Translations under genes and position numbers: made by a program
Origin: Lysobacterales bacterium
GTDB taxonomy: Bacteria; Pseudomonadota; Gammaproteobacteria; Xanthomonadales; Xanthomonadaceae
Assembly (NCBI GenBank): GCA_020442465.1
Contig: JAGRJY010000178.1
Location: 62,001-126,000, forward strand
Length of the DNA: 64,000 nucleotides
Direction of reading: 5' to 3'
Part shown: positions 17,073-26,299 of the stretch, piece after piece
Layout: each line of letters starts with the position of its first letter
Position numbering within the stretch: position 1 is the first letter of the stretch
The notes under the pieces: model-generated
What the model was told of the DNA's origin: nothing
Database searches by the model: none
The model's input: only the letters and a program-made list of their open reading frames with translations

Positions 17073-19007
17073 ATGATCCCTGCAGTGTGTGTCGCACCCG
17101 TCAGTCATCGAACACGGTTGACCGCATCGATCTGCGGCCTGCTGCTCGGGTTGCCGATGTTCCTTGCACAGTCTACGGCTGCAGCCACCGACCGACTCGA
17201 TCCGCGTGATCGCGACACCCGCGCTGCGGTCTGTGACGACGCCTACCGGTTCGCCAACGGCGGTTGGCTCGACCGCACGGCGGTGCCGGCGGGACATACA
17301 CGCTGGAATCGCTTCATCGAACTGGCCGAACTGGCGCGCATCCAGCGCCTGCAGCTGCTGGATGCCCTGCGCGCCTCGCCGGCCGATTCGGCCGATCCGC
17401 TGGTGATCTTCCTGCGCAGTTTCGACGATGAAACCCTGCTCGCCGCTTCGGTCGACCAGGCGCTCGCCGCCCTGCTGCCGGCGGTCGACCAGGTGCAGAA
17501 GCCTGCGCAGGCGGCCGAACTGCTGCGCGCGCTCGAAGCGCGCGGCGTACCCGTGCTGTTCGAAGTCGACCGTGGCAGTCGCAGCGTCACCTTGCGCGGC
17601 CACGTGCTGGCGCTGAGCGACCCGGCTTTCTACACCGACGAACGCGACGCGGCACGACAGCTGCTCGGCAACTATCGCGCCTACGTCGAATCGCTGCTCA
17701 CCGTGGCGGGCGCCCAGGCGGTGCGTGAGGATTCGGCCTGGGTACTCGACTTCGAAATGAAACTGGCGCGGGCGATGCGCGCACAGCTGGATCTGTCGGT
17801 GCAGGTGCGCGAACTGGACCAGCGCATGCCGCGACTGGGTTGGTCGGAGCTGATCAAGGCACTGGGCGGCAAGTCGGGCGACCGTGTGATCCTGACCCAG
17901 CCGGCTCTGTTCGAAGCGCTGGATCGCCTCCTCGCCGAAGCACCGGCGGTGCAATGGCGCGCATGGCTTCGCTTCCGCATCGTCCATGCCCTGGCCGCGG
18001 ATGCCGACGAGCGTCTGCGTGGACCCTACGAAGCGCTGTTCGCCAGCACACTTGGCGCGGCCGATGCGTTTGACGACCCGGCGCTGCGCAGCCTGCACGC
18101 CGTCGAGTCGTGGTTCCGTCCCGAACTGGCCCAGCGCTTCACCCTGGAGCACGTGCAGCCCGCCCAGCTGCTTGCCGTCACCGCGATGTTCGACGCGTTG
18201 CGCATGGCCCTGCTCGCCCGCATCGACGCGCGAACCGATTGGCCCGAATCCGAACGCCGCAGCTTGCGCGAGCGGGTTCAGGGCATGCGACTGGCCGGCC
18301 TCGAGCCTTCCGATGCGCGCGACCTCAGCGCGCTGCAGCTGTCGGCGCAGAATCGGATCGGCAACCTGCTCGCGGTGCGTCGCTGGCAGCGACAGCGCAC
18401 CCTGCGCGGCAAGGAGTCACCGGCGGCCGCCCCCATCGCTCCGCTGATCCGTTACGACACGGTCCGCGCGGTCGTCGAGGTAGCGCCAGCAGCGCTGCAA
18501 CCGCCACTGTTCGATGCTGGCGCCGACAGTCCGGTACGGTTTGGCGGCTTGGGTGTATTGCTTGCGCGCGAGCTGCTGCGCGGCACATTCGAAGTTCGCG
18601 CCGACGCGCGGCAGTCGCTGCCGACGGTGCGTGCGCAGTGGGACGCGGCGGCGGCCTCCCTCGCGTCGGCCTGGCCGCCCGACACCCATGCTGCGCCGGC
18701 CGAGCTGGGTCAGGCCCTGCTCCTCGATCGCGCCGCGCTGGAGCTGGCCCGCACAGCCTGGGCCGCTTCGAACGACCCGGCGTCGGCGCCGGTGGACGGG
18801 CACAACGCCACGCAGCGCTATTTTCTCGGCTGGGCCAGCCTGTGGCGGGAGAATCGCCGCCCGCCAACGCCCGCCGATCGCGACACTTCGGCGCAGCGCG
18901 CCAACTTTGCGCTCGGCACCGACGCCGCATTCGTGCGCGCGTTCCAGTGCAAGCCCGACAACGCGATGCTGCGCACCGACCCGGCTTCGCTGCCCGTGTG
19001 GCCATGA
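17073..19007 (+). CDS. M13-like pseudopeptidase, zinc-binding residues lost
   Basis: 644 residues, exported (hydrophobic segment at about 20-36 with an Ala-rich cut site). It is collinear with the upstream M13 enzyme: a C-D-D-x-Y-x-F-A-N-G-x-W opening, LQPPLFDAGAD at the LQPPFFDPAAD position, the RYFLGWASLWRE block, and an FQCKPDNAMLR...VWP ending. At the catalytic helix it reads RELLR (499-503) in place of HEMIH, so both His ligands are Arg; the ENIAD motif is also gone (GQALLLD near 546). The frame is intact and hydrophobic structure is kept, so it is not a recent pseudogene. It may be a binding, chaperone or regulatory partner of the active enzyme. That role is inference. Confidence 0.85.
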   Translation: MIPAVCVAPVSHRTRLTASICGLLLGLPMFLAQSTAAATDRLDPRDRDTRAAVCDDAYRFANGGWLDRTAVPAGHTRWNRFIELAELARIQRLQLLDALRASPADSADPLVIFLRSFDDETLLAASVDQALAALLPAVDQVQKPAQAAELLRALEARGVPVLFEVDRGSRSVTLRGHVLALSDPAFYTDERDAARQLLGNYRAYVESLLTVAGAQAVREDSAWVLDFEMKLARAMRAQLDLSVQVRELDQRMPRLGWSELIKALGGKSGDRVILTQPALFEALDRLLAEAPAVQWRAWLRFRIVHALAADADERLRGPYEALFASTLGAADAFDDPALRSLHAVESWFRPELAQRFTLEHVQPAQLLAVTAMFDALRMALLARIDARTDWPESERRSLRERVQGMRLAGLEPSDARDLSALQLSAQNRIGNLLAVRRWQRQRTLRGKESPAAAPIAPLIRYDTVRAVVEVAPAALQPPLFDAGADSPVRFGGLGVLLARELLRGTFEVRADARQSLPTVRAQWDAAAASLASAWPPDTHAAPAELGQALLLDRAALELARTAWAASNDPASAPVDGHNATQRYFLGWASLWRENRRPPTPADRDTSAQRANFALGTDAAFVRAFQCKPDNAMLRTDPASLPVWP

Positions 19008-19147
19008 GCGTGCGGCTCGACGGCGTCACGGTGCCTGCGGCACGAGCGATTGCCCACCTGATTTCTGCATCGGCACGCGACGGCGTGCGGCGCGCGCACA
19101 AGGCCAATACGTGCCGCATCGCGCAGTCGCCGCCGCGGCGCTGACGG

Positions 19148-19153
19148 TACACT
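19148..19153 (+). promoter_or_regulatory. Candidate -10 (TACACT) placing the rapA mRNA start at its ATG
   Basis: TACACT ends six bases before the rapA ATG, so a transcript from it would start at or within a base or two of the A of ATG. No Shine-Dalgarno is seen before the ATG. The -35 is not clear. Confidence 0.35.
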
Positions 19154-19159
19154 CCGCCG

Positions 19160-22015
19160 ATGGCTTTCGTCCCTGGTCAACGCTGGTTTTCGACCGCCGA
19201 GCCGGAGCTTGGTCTCGGCACGGTGATGCGTCTTTCCGGACGCAGCGTGCAGATGGTCTACACCGGCTCGGGTGTCGTGCGGCACTACGCGATGGCCTCG
19301 GCGCCACTCGTTCGCGCAGCCTTCCGCATCGGCGACGCGGTACGCGTCGACGGCCGCGACTGGACCGTGGAGGCGGTCAGCGAGTCGCAGGACCTGCTCA
19401 CCTATCGCAGTGGAACGCACGCGTTCCATGAGGGCCAGCTGGATGCCGAGCAGCCGGTCTCCAAGGCCGACGCGCGACTGCTCAACGGGCGCATCGACCG
19501 CAACGATCAGTTCGCCTTCCGCCTGGAAACGCTCAATCGACGCGCCGAGGCCCAGGCGCATCTCGGCTGGGGCGTGCTCGGCGCGCGCATCGACCTGATT
19601 CCGCACCAGCTTCGCGTGGCGGAAACCGCCGCCGCGCGCCGACCGCCTCGCCTGCTGCTGGCGGACGAAGTCGGCCTCGGCAAAACCATCGAGGCTTGCC
19701 TCATCCTCGCCCAGCAGATGGCCAGCGGACGCGCTGAGCGCGCGCTGGTGCTGGTGCCCGAGAGCCTGGTCCACCAGTGGTTCGTCGAACTGTTGCGCCG
19801 CTTCAATCTGCGTTTCGCGCTGTTCGACGAAGAACGCTGTGAGTCGATGGCGATGGGCGGCGACGAGAGCAACCCGTTCGAGTCCGAACAGGGCGTGATC
19901 GCCTCGGTCGACTGGCTTAGCAGTCAGTCGCGCCGCGCCGAGCAGGCGTGCGCCGCACCCTGGGACGTGCTGGTGGTGGACGAAGCGCATCACCTCGGCT
20001 GGACCACGTCCGAGGTCAGCGATGCCTATCGCCTTGTGGAACGCCTCGCGCAGGCGACGCCGGTGGTGGTGCTGCTTACCGCCACACCCGAGCAGCTCGG
20101 ACGCAGTGGCCACTTCGCCCGCCTGCGCCTGCTCGACCCCGCCCGCTACGGCGATCTCGAACGTTTTCTGCAGGAGAGCGATCACCTGCAGGAAGTCTCG
20201 CGTGCCGTATCCGCGCTCGAGGCTGAGCAAGCACTCGACAGCGGCCAGATCGAAGCACTGCAGTCGACGCTGTCGGACGACGAGCCCGAGCTGCAGCAGG
20301 TGGTCGCGCAGCTCGATGGCGTGCCCGATCCGTCCACGCGCAAGCAGCTGATCGACGCACTCATCGACCGCCACGGCGTCGGACGATCGATGATCCGCAA
20401 CCGCCGCGCCGCGGTCGGCGGCTTTCCCGCGCGGATTCGCCACATCGAACTGCTGGACGCCTCCGACGGTGCCGACGAATTGCGCCGGATGCTGGCCGAG
20501 TTTCTCGCCGATGTCGGCGCGCCGGGCCACCTCGAGCCCTCGCACGACTACACCCGCGATCCGCGTCTCGACGCTTTGCTCGCCTTGCTCGATCGCATCG
20601 CGCCGGGCAAGGTGCTGCTGCTGTGCCGATCGCGGGCAAAGGTGCAGGCACTCGAAGACGCGCTGCGCGCGCGCAGTGGCCTGTCCGTGGCGCGCTTCCA
20701 CGAAGACATGAATCTGCTGCAGCGCGATCGCAACGCGGCGTTCTTCGCCGACCCCGAGGGAGCGCGACTGCTGATCGCCTCGGAGATCGGCGCCGAGGGT
20801 CGCAACTTCCAGTTTGCGCAGCACCTGTTCATGTGGGACTTGCCGCTCGACCCCGACATGCTCGAGCAGCGCATCGGTCGGCTCGATCGCATCGGCCAGC
20901 GCGGCGACGTGCAGATCCACGTACCCTGCTTGCGCGGCAGCGCCCAACACGTGCTGTGCCGCTGGCTCGACGAGGCCCTGGATGCCTTCACCCAGGTGGC
21001 TGCGGACGGCGTCGAACTGGTGCGCAGCTTCGGTGAGCGGGTGATCGCCATCGCTTCGGTCGACCAGGACCCGGAGGAGCAGCACCGCGACCTCGAAGCG
21101 CTGATCGACGAGACCCGCGTACGCCATGCCGAGCTGACTGCGCTGATTCAGGACGGCCGCGACCGGCTGCTTGAGCTGGCCAGCCAGAGTGGTGCCACCG
21201 AAGGCGCGATGCTGCGCGCGCTGCGCGATGAAGATGCGCACGCCCCCTACGACGACTACCCGCTGCGTCTGCTGGAACAGTTCGGCGTGCACAACGAGCT
21301 GCTGGCCGCGGGCGTGCATCTGCTCGATCCGGAATACCTCACGCTCGATGCGTTCGAGGAGTTCAAGCAAGGCCCGCGTGCGGCGACCCTGGATCGCGCC
21401 GTGGCGCTCTCGCGCGACGACCTGCTGTACCTGCGCGCCGACCACCCGATGATCCTGTCGGCGCAGGAACTGCTGCTGTCGTCCGAGACCGGCAACGCTG
21501 CCTTCCTGATCGACGACGCCCTGCCGCAGCGCACGGTGCTGCTCGAAGCGGTGTTCGTGCTCGAGTGCATCGCGGACCGCCGCATCCATGTCTCGCGCTT
21601 CCTTCCTCCCCAACCGATGGTCTGTGTGGTCGACACCCGATTGCAGGTGCGCCGCGAGTTCCAGATCAGCCCGCGCGCCATCGAGCGCGCCGCCGAGCGT
21701 ACGATCGACCTGATCCGCTACCGCAAGGCGCTCGCCGCACTGATTCCGCCGATGCTCAAGCGCGCCCAGGAGGAAGCCGCCACGCGCTGCGCCCAGCGCG
21801 CCGACGAAGCCCTGGCGGGCGTCGATGCGCTGCTCGGCCACGAATGGGAGCGCCTGCAGGCGCTGGCGCGGGTCAACCCGGCGGTCCGGCAGGAAGAACT
21901 CGATGCCCTGGCTGCCGAACGGCAAGCACTCGCCCAGGCCCTGCCGCAGGCGCGGCCTCGGCTCGACGCCCTGCGCGTCATCGCCAGCCCGGACTTCCTG
22001 CGCCTGACCGGCTGA
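19160..22015 (+). CDS. rapA: RNA polymerase-associated ATPase RapA (Swi2/Snf2 type)
   Basis: 951 residues (E. coli 968), collinear from the first residues (GQRWFSTAEPELGLGTV against GQRW...ESELGLGTV). Two N-terminal Tudor-like domains are followed by a Snf2 ATPase: Walker A DEVGLGKTIE, DEAH box VVDEAHH, motif III LLTATPEQLG, and helicase lobe 2 with SEIGAEGRNFQFAQH and the arginine motif QRIGRLDRIGQ. The C-terminal domains end with FLPPQPM and a coiled region. RapA binds core RNA polymerase and helps it recycle after termination. The gene stands alone, convergent with the DUF4166 gene. Identity is essentially certain. Confidence 0.97.
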   Translation: MAFVPGQRWFSTAEPELGLGTVMRLSGRSVQMVYTGSGVVRHYAMASAPLVRAAFRIGDAVRVDGRDWTVEAVSESQDLLTYRSGTHAFHEGQLDAEQPVSKADARLLNGRIDRNDQFAFRLETLNRRAEAQAHLGWGVLGARIDLIPHQLRVAETAAARRPPRLLLADEVGLGKTIEACLILAQQMASGRAERALVLVPESLVHQWFVELLRRFNLRFALFDEERCESMAMGGDESNPFESEQGVIASVDWLSSQSRRAEQACAAPWDVLVVDEAHHLGWTTSEVSDAYRLVERLAQATPVVVLLTATPEQLGRSGHFARLRLLDPARYGDLERFLQESDHLQEVSRAVSALEAEQALDSGQIEALQSTLSDDEPELQQVVAQLDGVPDPSTRKQLIDALIDRHGVGRSMIRNRRAAVGGFPARIRHIELLDASDGADELRRMLAEFLADVGAPGHLEPSHDYTRDPRLDALLALLDRIAPGKVLLLCRSRAKVQALEDALRARSGLSVARFHEDMNLLQRDRNAAFFADPEGARLLIASEIGAEGRNFQFAQHLFMWDLPLDPDMLEQRIGRLDRIGQRGDVQIHVPCLRGSAQHVLCRWLDEALDAFTQVAADGVELVRSFGERVIAIASVDQDPEEQHRDLEALIDETRVRHAELTALIQDGRDRLLELASQSGATEGAMLRALRDEDAHAPYDDYPLRLLEQFGVHNELLAAGVHLLDPEYLTLDAFEEFKQGPRAATLDRAVALSRDDLLYLRADHPMILSAQELLLSSETGNAAFLIDDALPQRTVLLEAVFVLECIADRRIHVSRFLPPQPMVCVVDTRLQVRREFQISPRAIERAAERTIDLIRYRKALAALIPPMLKRAQEEAATRCAQRADEALAGVDALLGHEWERLQALARVNPAVRQEELDALAAERQALAQALPQARPRLDALRVIASPDFLRLTG

Positions 22016-22037
22016 ACCGGGCGATCCGGCTCCTGTA

Positions 22038-22679
22038 TCACCCCATCGGCGTGTTCAGGCGGGTCGCGTCGTCGCCGGCGTCCGCGACGTCCAGCGCACC
22101 GCGGTAGTGCACCAGCAGTCCGGCGAGCGGCAGCGCGGCAGACACGTCGAACCGGTAGCGCCCGTCGGCGTCGAACTCTTCGGCGCGCACGGCGTCGAAC
22201 CATCGCACCGGCAGCGGCAGAACTCCCAACACGCGCACGCCCTGAACGTGCCAGCGCAGCCGGCCCGCGTGCACCGACAGCCGATAGCGGAACTGCACCG
22301 GGCCCAGCTGCTCGCGAAGCTCGTCGTCGTGCGCCCACAGGCGGGAGGGCATCGCATGCGCGCCCATGCGGCGCGTCCAGCGTTCTTGCTGGCCCTCGAC
22401 TTCGATGACCACGCTGAGGGCATGCTTGCCCGCCGGCGGCAGCGCGGTAAGCCAGGCAATCAGCCGCGACAGCCAACCTGCGCCGCGGGTGACCTCGATC
22501 GTGCCGTGGTGGACGCGGCGGGTGTGCGACTCGTGCAGCCGGCGCACCGCCGCAGGCAAGTCATGGAACGCATGGCCCAGCACCCGCGCGAACAGCGGCG
22601 GAGGGGATGCTTGTTCTGCCTGGGCGGAATTCATGGGCGTGGCGCGGCTTTCCGCTGCAGTCGGTGATCGTTGCGTCAT
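22038..22679 (-). CDS. DUF4166 domain protein
   Basis: 213 residues from ATG 22679, chosen because AGGA lies 10 bases upstream; a longer frame upstream is Arg/Ala-rich and not gene-like. After about 25 variable residues comes the DUF4166 pattern: FARVLGHAFHDLPAAVRRLH, a G-x-x-x-V-x-R-G-A-G segment, ERWTRRMG, and a C-terminal block with LPLAGLLVHYRGAL. The domain is of unknown function and often found fused to epimerase-like domains; here it stands alone. No signal peptide is evident. It is convergent with rapA. Confidence 0.8.
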   Translation of the reverse strand: MTQRSPTAAESRATPMNSAQAEQASPPPLFARVLGHAFHDLPAAVRRLHESHTRRVHHGTIEVTRGAGWLSRLIAWLTALPPAGKHALSVVIEVEGQQERWTRRMGAHAMPSRLWAHDDELREQLGPVQFRYRLSVHAGRLRWHVQGVRVLGVLPLPVRWFDAVRAEEFDADGRYRFDVSAALPLAGLLVHYRGALDVADAGDDATRLNTPMG

Positions 22680-22981
22680 GCGGTCGCCATCCTGCCTGAT
22701 CATTCGCGCGCCTGCTTCCGAACGACCCGCGCCCGCCGCTGACCAGCGCCGCCCAACGCACTTGCGGGCCAGCGCGGCGGTTGCCCATCGGCCCACCGCA
22801 CGCCTGCGCAAGCCTCACCGGAATCGGACACCTTCGCGTTCGAAAACGAACACGGCGTGGATGGCGAGCGTCGCAATCCGCGTCACACGGCGAATTCGCC
22901 TCTGGTATGCCTCTTGCTTGATGCAGCATCGAATGCACCTGCGAACGCAGATCGTTCGCCCATGAACCGCGGAGTCGAACC

Positions 22982-25408
22982 ATGATGGGAGTGATCGCCG
23001 AGAACCTGCGGCACGCCGCCCGAAGCCTGGCGCAGTCACCGGGCTTCACCGCCTCGACGGTACTGATGCTCGGCTTGGCGATCGGCGCCGTCTCCGGCGT
23101 GTTCAGCGTGGTCAATGCGGTGTTGCTCGAACCATGGCCGTATCGCGAACCGCAGCGGCTCGTGCAGGTGCTCGGGTCCGCGCCGGGTTCGCAGTTTCCT
23201 GCCCAGTTCGGCGTGGCGCCCGAGTTCTTCGTGCACTGGCGGGAGCGCTCGACGCTGATCGAGTCGCTCTCCACCACCAACTCGTTCACCAATACCGCAC
23301 GTCTCGGCGAGCGCGCCGAGCGGCTGCGCATGTCCTCGCCCACGCAGTCGCTGTTCGAGACATTGGGCGTGCAGCCGAAACTCGGTCGCCTGCCTGCTGC
23401 GAGCGACGATCAACCCGTGGTGCTGCTCAGCGACACGATGTGGGCCGACTGGTTCGCGCGCGACCCCGCAGTGCTCGGCCGCTCGATCGAACTGTTCGGT
23501 GCGCAGCGCAGCATCATCGGTGTGATGGGGCCGGATTTCCGCTTTCCGGCCGACGGCACCATGCTGTGGCTCGCCAACCGCATCGAGGCTTCGGACATCG
23601 AACAACCCGGCCGATTCGGCAATGCCGAAGTGGCCCGCCTCGTGCCCGGCGCGACGCCGGAGCAGCTGGCCGATGAGCTTACTGCGCTGGCCAGAGAGCT
23701 GCCCGAGCGTTTCGGCGGAACCGCCAACTACGCCCGACTGATCGAACAGTTCCGTGCGGTGGTGCGCCCGCTCGACGAGGCCGTGCTGGGCGCGTACACG
23801 CGTCCGCTCTGGGTGCTGCTCGCTGCGACCGGCATCGTGCTGCTGATCGCCTGCGCCAATGTCGGCAACCTGTTCCTGGTTCGCGGTGAAGCACGCCATC
23901 GCGAGATGGCACTGCGCCACGCCCTCGGTGCCAACCGCGGGCAACTGCTCGCCTTGTTGTGCAGCGAAGCCTTCATCGTCGCCGTGCTCGCCGGAGCCTG
24001 CGCGATCCTGCTGTCGACGCTCTGCATGCCCCTGTTGCTGCGTGCCGCACCGGCGGGCCTCCCGCGACTCGATCAGGTCGGCGTGGACGGCACGGTGCTC
24101 GCCGCCACCTTCGGCACCGCCATGCTCTCGGCCCTGCTCTGCGGGCTGATTCCCGCGCTGCGCCTGTCCTCCCCCGATCTCGAGCGCTTGCGCAGCGGCG
24201 GGCGCGGGTCGACCGCTGGGCGAAGCGCCCTTCGTCAGGCTCTGGTCGCATTGCAGTCGGCGCTTGCTCTGGTCCTGCTGATTGGATCCGGACTCTTGCT
24301 GCGCAGCGTGCACGCCTTGAGCGAAGTCGATTCGGGGTTCGATCCACAGGATGTGTTCACCTTCCAGATCGCACCCGAACGGCCCGAGCTCGACTCGGCC
24401 GAAGCCTTCGCCCGATTCCACCTTCGCTTCCGCGACCGCCTGGCTGCCCTGCCCGGCGTACAGACCGTCGGCATCATCGAGAACGTACCCATCGATGAAG
24501 GCACACAGATCGTCCGCACGTTCATCGAAGGTCAGGATGTGCAGACCAGCGAGGGTGCCATCCTGAACATGACGTTCAGTGCAGGCGACTACTTCCAGGC
24601 CATGCGCATCCCCTTGCTGCAAGGACGACTGTTCACCGACGACGACCAACTGCGCGGATCCGGCAACGTGCTGCTGGGTCGCGCCGCGGCCGAGCTGCTG
24701 TGGCCCGGCCAGGATCCGATCGGCAGGCGCCTCCTGCGTCAGGGGCAGGATCACTGGGAAACCGTGGTCGGTGTCGTCGGCGATGTACGGCAGAACGGTC
24801 CGCAAAATCCGGCCGACGCGATGATCTACCTTCCCCTGGTCGGACCCGACCCGACCACGGCGCCGCGCCTGTCGTCGCCGGCCTACGTGGTGAAGAGCCG
24901 TCGCGCCAACAGCCTGTCCGGCGAAATTCGCGCCTTGGTGAGGGAAGTCGCCCCCGAAGCCCCGATGTACCGCGAATACCTCATGGAGGACCTGGTCAGC
25001 AGCGCCAAGCTGCAGCTGACTTTCACCCTGCTCACCCTCGGCATCGCCGCCGGCCTCGCCCTGCTGCTCGGCGCCGCCGGTCTGTACGGCGTGCTGTCCT
25101 ACATCAATGTGCAGCGCACGCGTGAGATCGGCCTGCGTATCGCGCTCGGTGCCGGCGCACAGCGTGTGCGCCGTCAGGTCATGGCTCAGGGCGTCCGCGT
25201 GGTGGCCCTGGGCATCGCGATCGGCCTGGTCGTCGCAGCGGCCGGCAGCGGCACCTTGGGCGACCTGCTGTTCGGCGTCGAGCCGCTGGATGCGCCGACC
25301 TTCTTCGGCACCGCGACCTTGCTCGCTCTGGTCGGTCTGATGGCCGCCTATCTGCCGGCGCGCCGCGCATCGCGGATGTCGCCGATGGAAGCGCTGCGCT
25401 ACGACTGA
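22982..25408 (+). CDS. MacB/FtsX-type ABC permease, duplicated-orphan (ADOP-like)
   Basis: 808 residues, two MacB_PCD-FtsX halves in one chain. The start (ENLRHAARSLAQSPGFTASTVLMLGLAIGA) and the first large periplasmic domain with AVLLEPWPYREPQRLV are typical of the ADOP permeases common in Acidobacteria. A block of membrane helices at about 275-390 contains ANVGNLFLVRGEARHREMALRHALGA; a second periplasmic domain and a second helix set end in the GLRIALGAGAQRVRRQV and PARRASRMSPMEALRYD motifs. GGAG lies 7 bases before the ATG. No ATPase gene is nearby, so it must borrow one or act without. Substrate unknown: efflux, lipoprotein transfer or peptide export are possible. Confidence 0.88.
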   Translation: MMGVIAENLRHAARSLAQSPGFTASTVLMLGLAIGAVSGVFSVVNAVLLEPWPYREPQRLVQVLGSAPGSQFPAQFGVAPEFFVHWRERSTLIESLSTTNSFTNTARLGERAERLRMSSPTQSLFETLGVQPKLGRLPAASDDQPVVLLSDTMWADWFARDPAVLGRSIELFGAQRSIIGVMGPDFRFPADGTMLWLANRIEASDIEQPGRFGNAEVARLVPGATPEQLADELTALARELPERFGGTANYARLIEQFRAVVRPLDEAVLGAYTRPLWVLLAATGIVLLIACANVGNLFLVRGEARHREMALRHALGANRGQLLALLCSEAFIVAVLAGACAILLSTLCMPLLLRAAPAGLPRLDQVGVDGTVLAATFGTAMLSALLCGLIPALRLSSPDLERLRSGGRGSTAGRSALRQALVALQSALALVLLIGSGLLLRSVHALSEVDSGFDPQDVFTFQIAPERPELDSAEAFARFHLRFRDRLAALPGVQTVGIIENVPIDEGTQIVRTFIEGQDVQTSEGAILNMTFSAGDYFQAMRIPLLQGRLFTDDDQLRGSGNVLLGRAAAELLWPGQDPIGRRLLRQGQDHWETVVGVVGDVRQNGPQNPADAMIYLPLVGPDPTTAPRLSSPAYVVKSRRANSLSGEIRALVREVAPEAPMYREYLMEDLVSSAKLQLTFTLLTLGIAAGLALLLGAAGLYGVLSYINVQRTREIGLRIALGAGAQRVRRQVMAQGVRVVALGIAIGLVVAAAGSGTLGDLLFGVEPLDAPTFFGTATLLALVGLMAAYLPARRASRMSPMEALRYD

Positions 25409-25432
25409 GGCCGGGCGCGCGGGCGCAGCAGG

Positions 25433-26299
25433 TCAGAACAGTCGCTTGCCTTCCGCGCACGCTTCAATCAGGCGGGCTAGGCGTCTGGCTCGCGTGTCGA
25501 CACGCTTGGCCTGCAGGATCCAGCGCAGCGCCGTGCGCCGATAGCCCGGCGGCGTTCCCTGCCAATAGCTCCACGCCGCCTTGTGCCTGCGGAACCCGGC
25601 GAGCTCGTCCCGACGGAGATTCGGCTCACCGTCCTGCTCGAAGGTGTAGACGCCCGTGCGATGGGCGCGGCGTCGCGCGAACGCAGCCAGTCCCTCGGGA
25701 CGCATGCGCCCTTCGGTGATCAGGCGCTCGATGTTGGCCACCTTCACCTTGCTCCAGATCGATTCCGCCCGACGGCGGGAGAACCGGATCTGGTAGGCGG
25801 CATCGTCGATCCGCTTGCGCAGCCCGTCGATCCAGCCAAAACACAGCGCTTCATCGACCGACTCCGGCCAGGTCATCGACGCCCGACCCGAACCGACCTT
25901 GTGAAAGCCGACGAGCAGCACCTCGCAAGTCGACGCGTTGGCCTCCAGCCAGCGGCGAAACGCACCGGCGGTCGGGAAGAACCGCGGATGCTCCGCCTCG
26001 GAGCCTGCGGCGCGTTTTGTCGTGCTGTTGGTGACGGACTTGGGGGTCGACTTTTCGGCGGAAGGATTTCGCCCGGTCGACTTGCGCGCAGAAGACTCGT
26101 CCGCATGGCGCACGCTCGCGTCCGAACCGCCCGCTGTCGATACCCGTGTCTTCGATGCGTGGACCTTCGCCTCCCGCGGTACCGTCGCGCGTTCGGTGCG
26201 TTTCCCTTTCGCGAGTTTTCCGGCGGACGGCGTGGCCTCAACCGACTTGCCCGGGGCAGACCCGTCACTGGCCTTTCGACGCGCGACGGATTCAGCCAT
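25433..26299 (-). CDS. YdeI/OmpD-associated family protein with a long basic N-terminal tail
   Basis: 288 residues from ATG 26299. Residues about 105-288 are the YdeI-like domain: PRFFPTAGAFRRWLEANA, a WPESVDEALCFGWIDGLRK motif, SRRRAESIWSKVN-type block and a C-terminal basic helix ending AEGKRLF. Residues 1-100 are low-complexity Lys, Ser, Thr, Ala and Arg with little hydrophobicity, resembling a histone-H1-like tail, and absent from ordinary YdeI proteins. The function of the family is unsettled (linked to bacteriocin or peptide resistance). The start overlaps the end of the phosphopantetheinyl transferase gene by eight bases, so the two are probably co-transcribed. Confidence 0.8.
   Translation of the reverse strand: MAESVARRKASDGSAPGKSVEATPSAGKLAKGKRTERATVPREAKVHASKTRVSTAGGSDASVRHADESSARKSTGRNPSAEKSTPKSVTNSTTKRAAGSEAEHPRFFPTAGAFRRWLEANASTCEVLLVGFHKVGSGRASMTWPESVDEALCFGWIDGLRKRIDDAAYQIRFSRRRAESIWSKVKVANIERLITEGRMRPEGLAAFARRRAHRTGVYTFEQDGEPNLRRDELAGFRRHKAAWSYWQGTPPGYRRTALRWILQAKRVDTRARRLARLIEACAEGKRLF

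Noticed and set aside
17073..19007. Treating the M13-like gene as a pseudogene
   Set aside because: The frame is intact over 644 residues with signal peptide and conserved blocks kept; a protein with a lost active site fits better.
18818..21925. A 1035-codon open frame opposite to rapA
   Set aside because: It is the mirror of a codon-biased GC-rich gene. The rapA frame matches E. coli RapA throughout, and the reverse frame has no domain.
22916..22935. An FNR-like site (TTGATGCAGCATCGA) before the ABC permease
   Set aside because: The half-sites are five rather than four bases apart and the second is imperfect.
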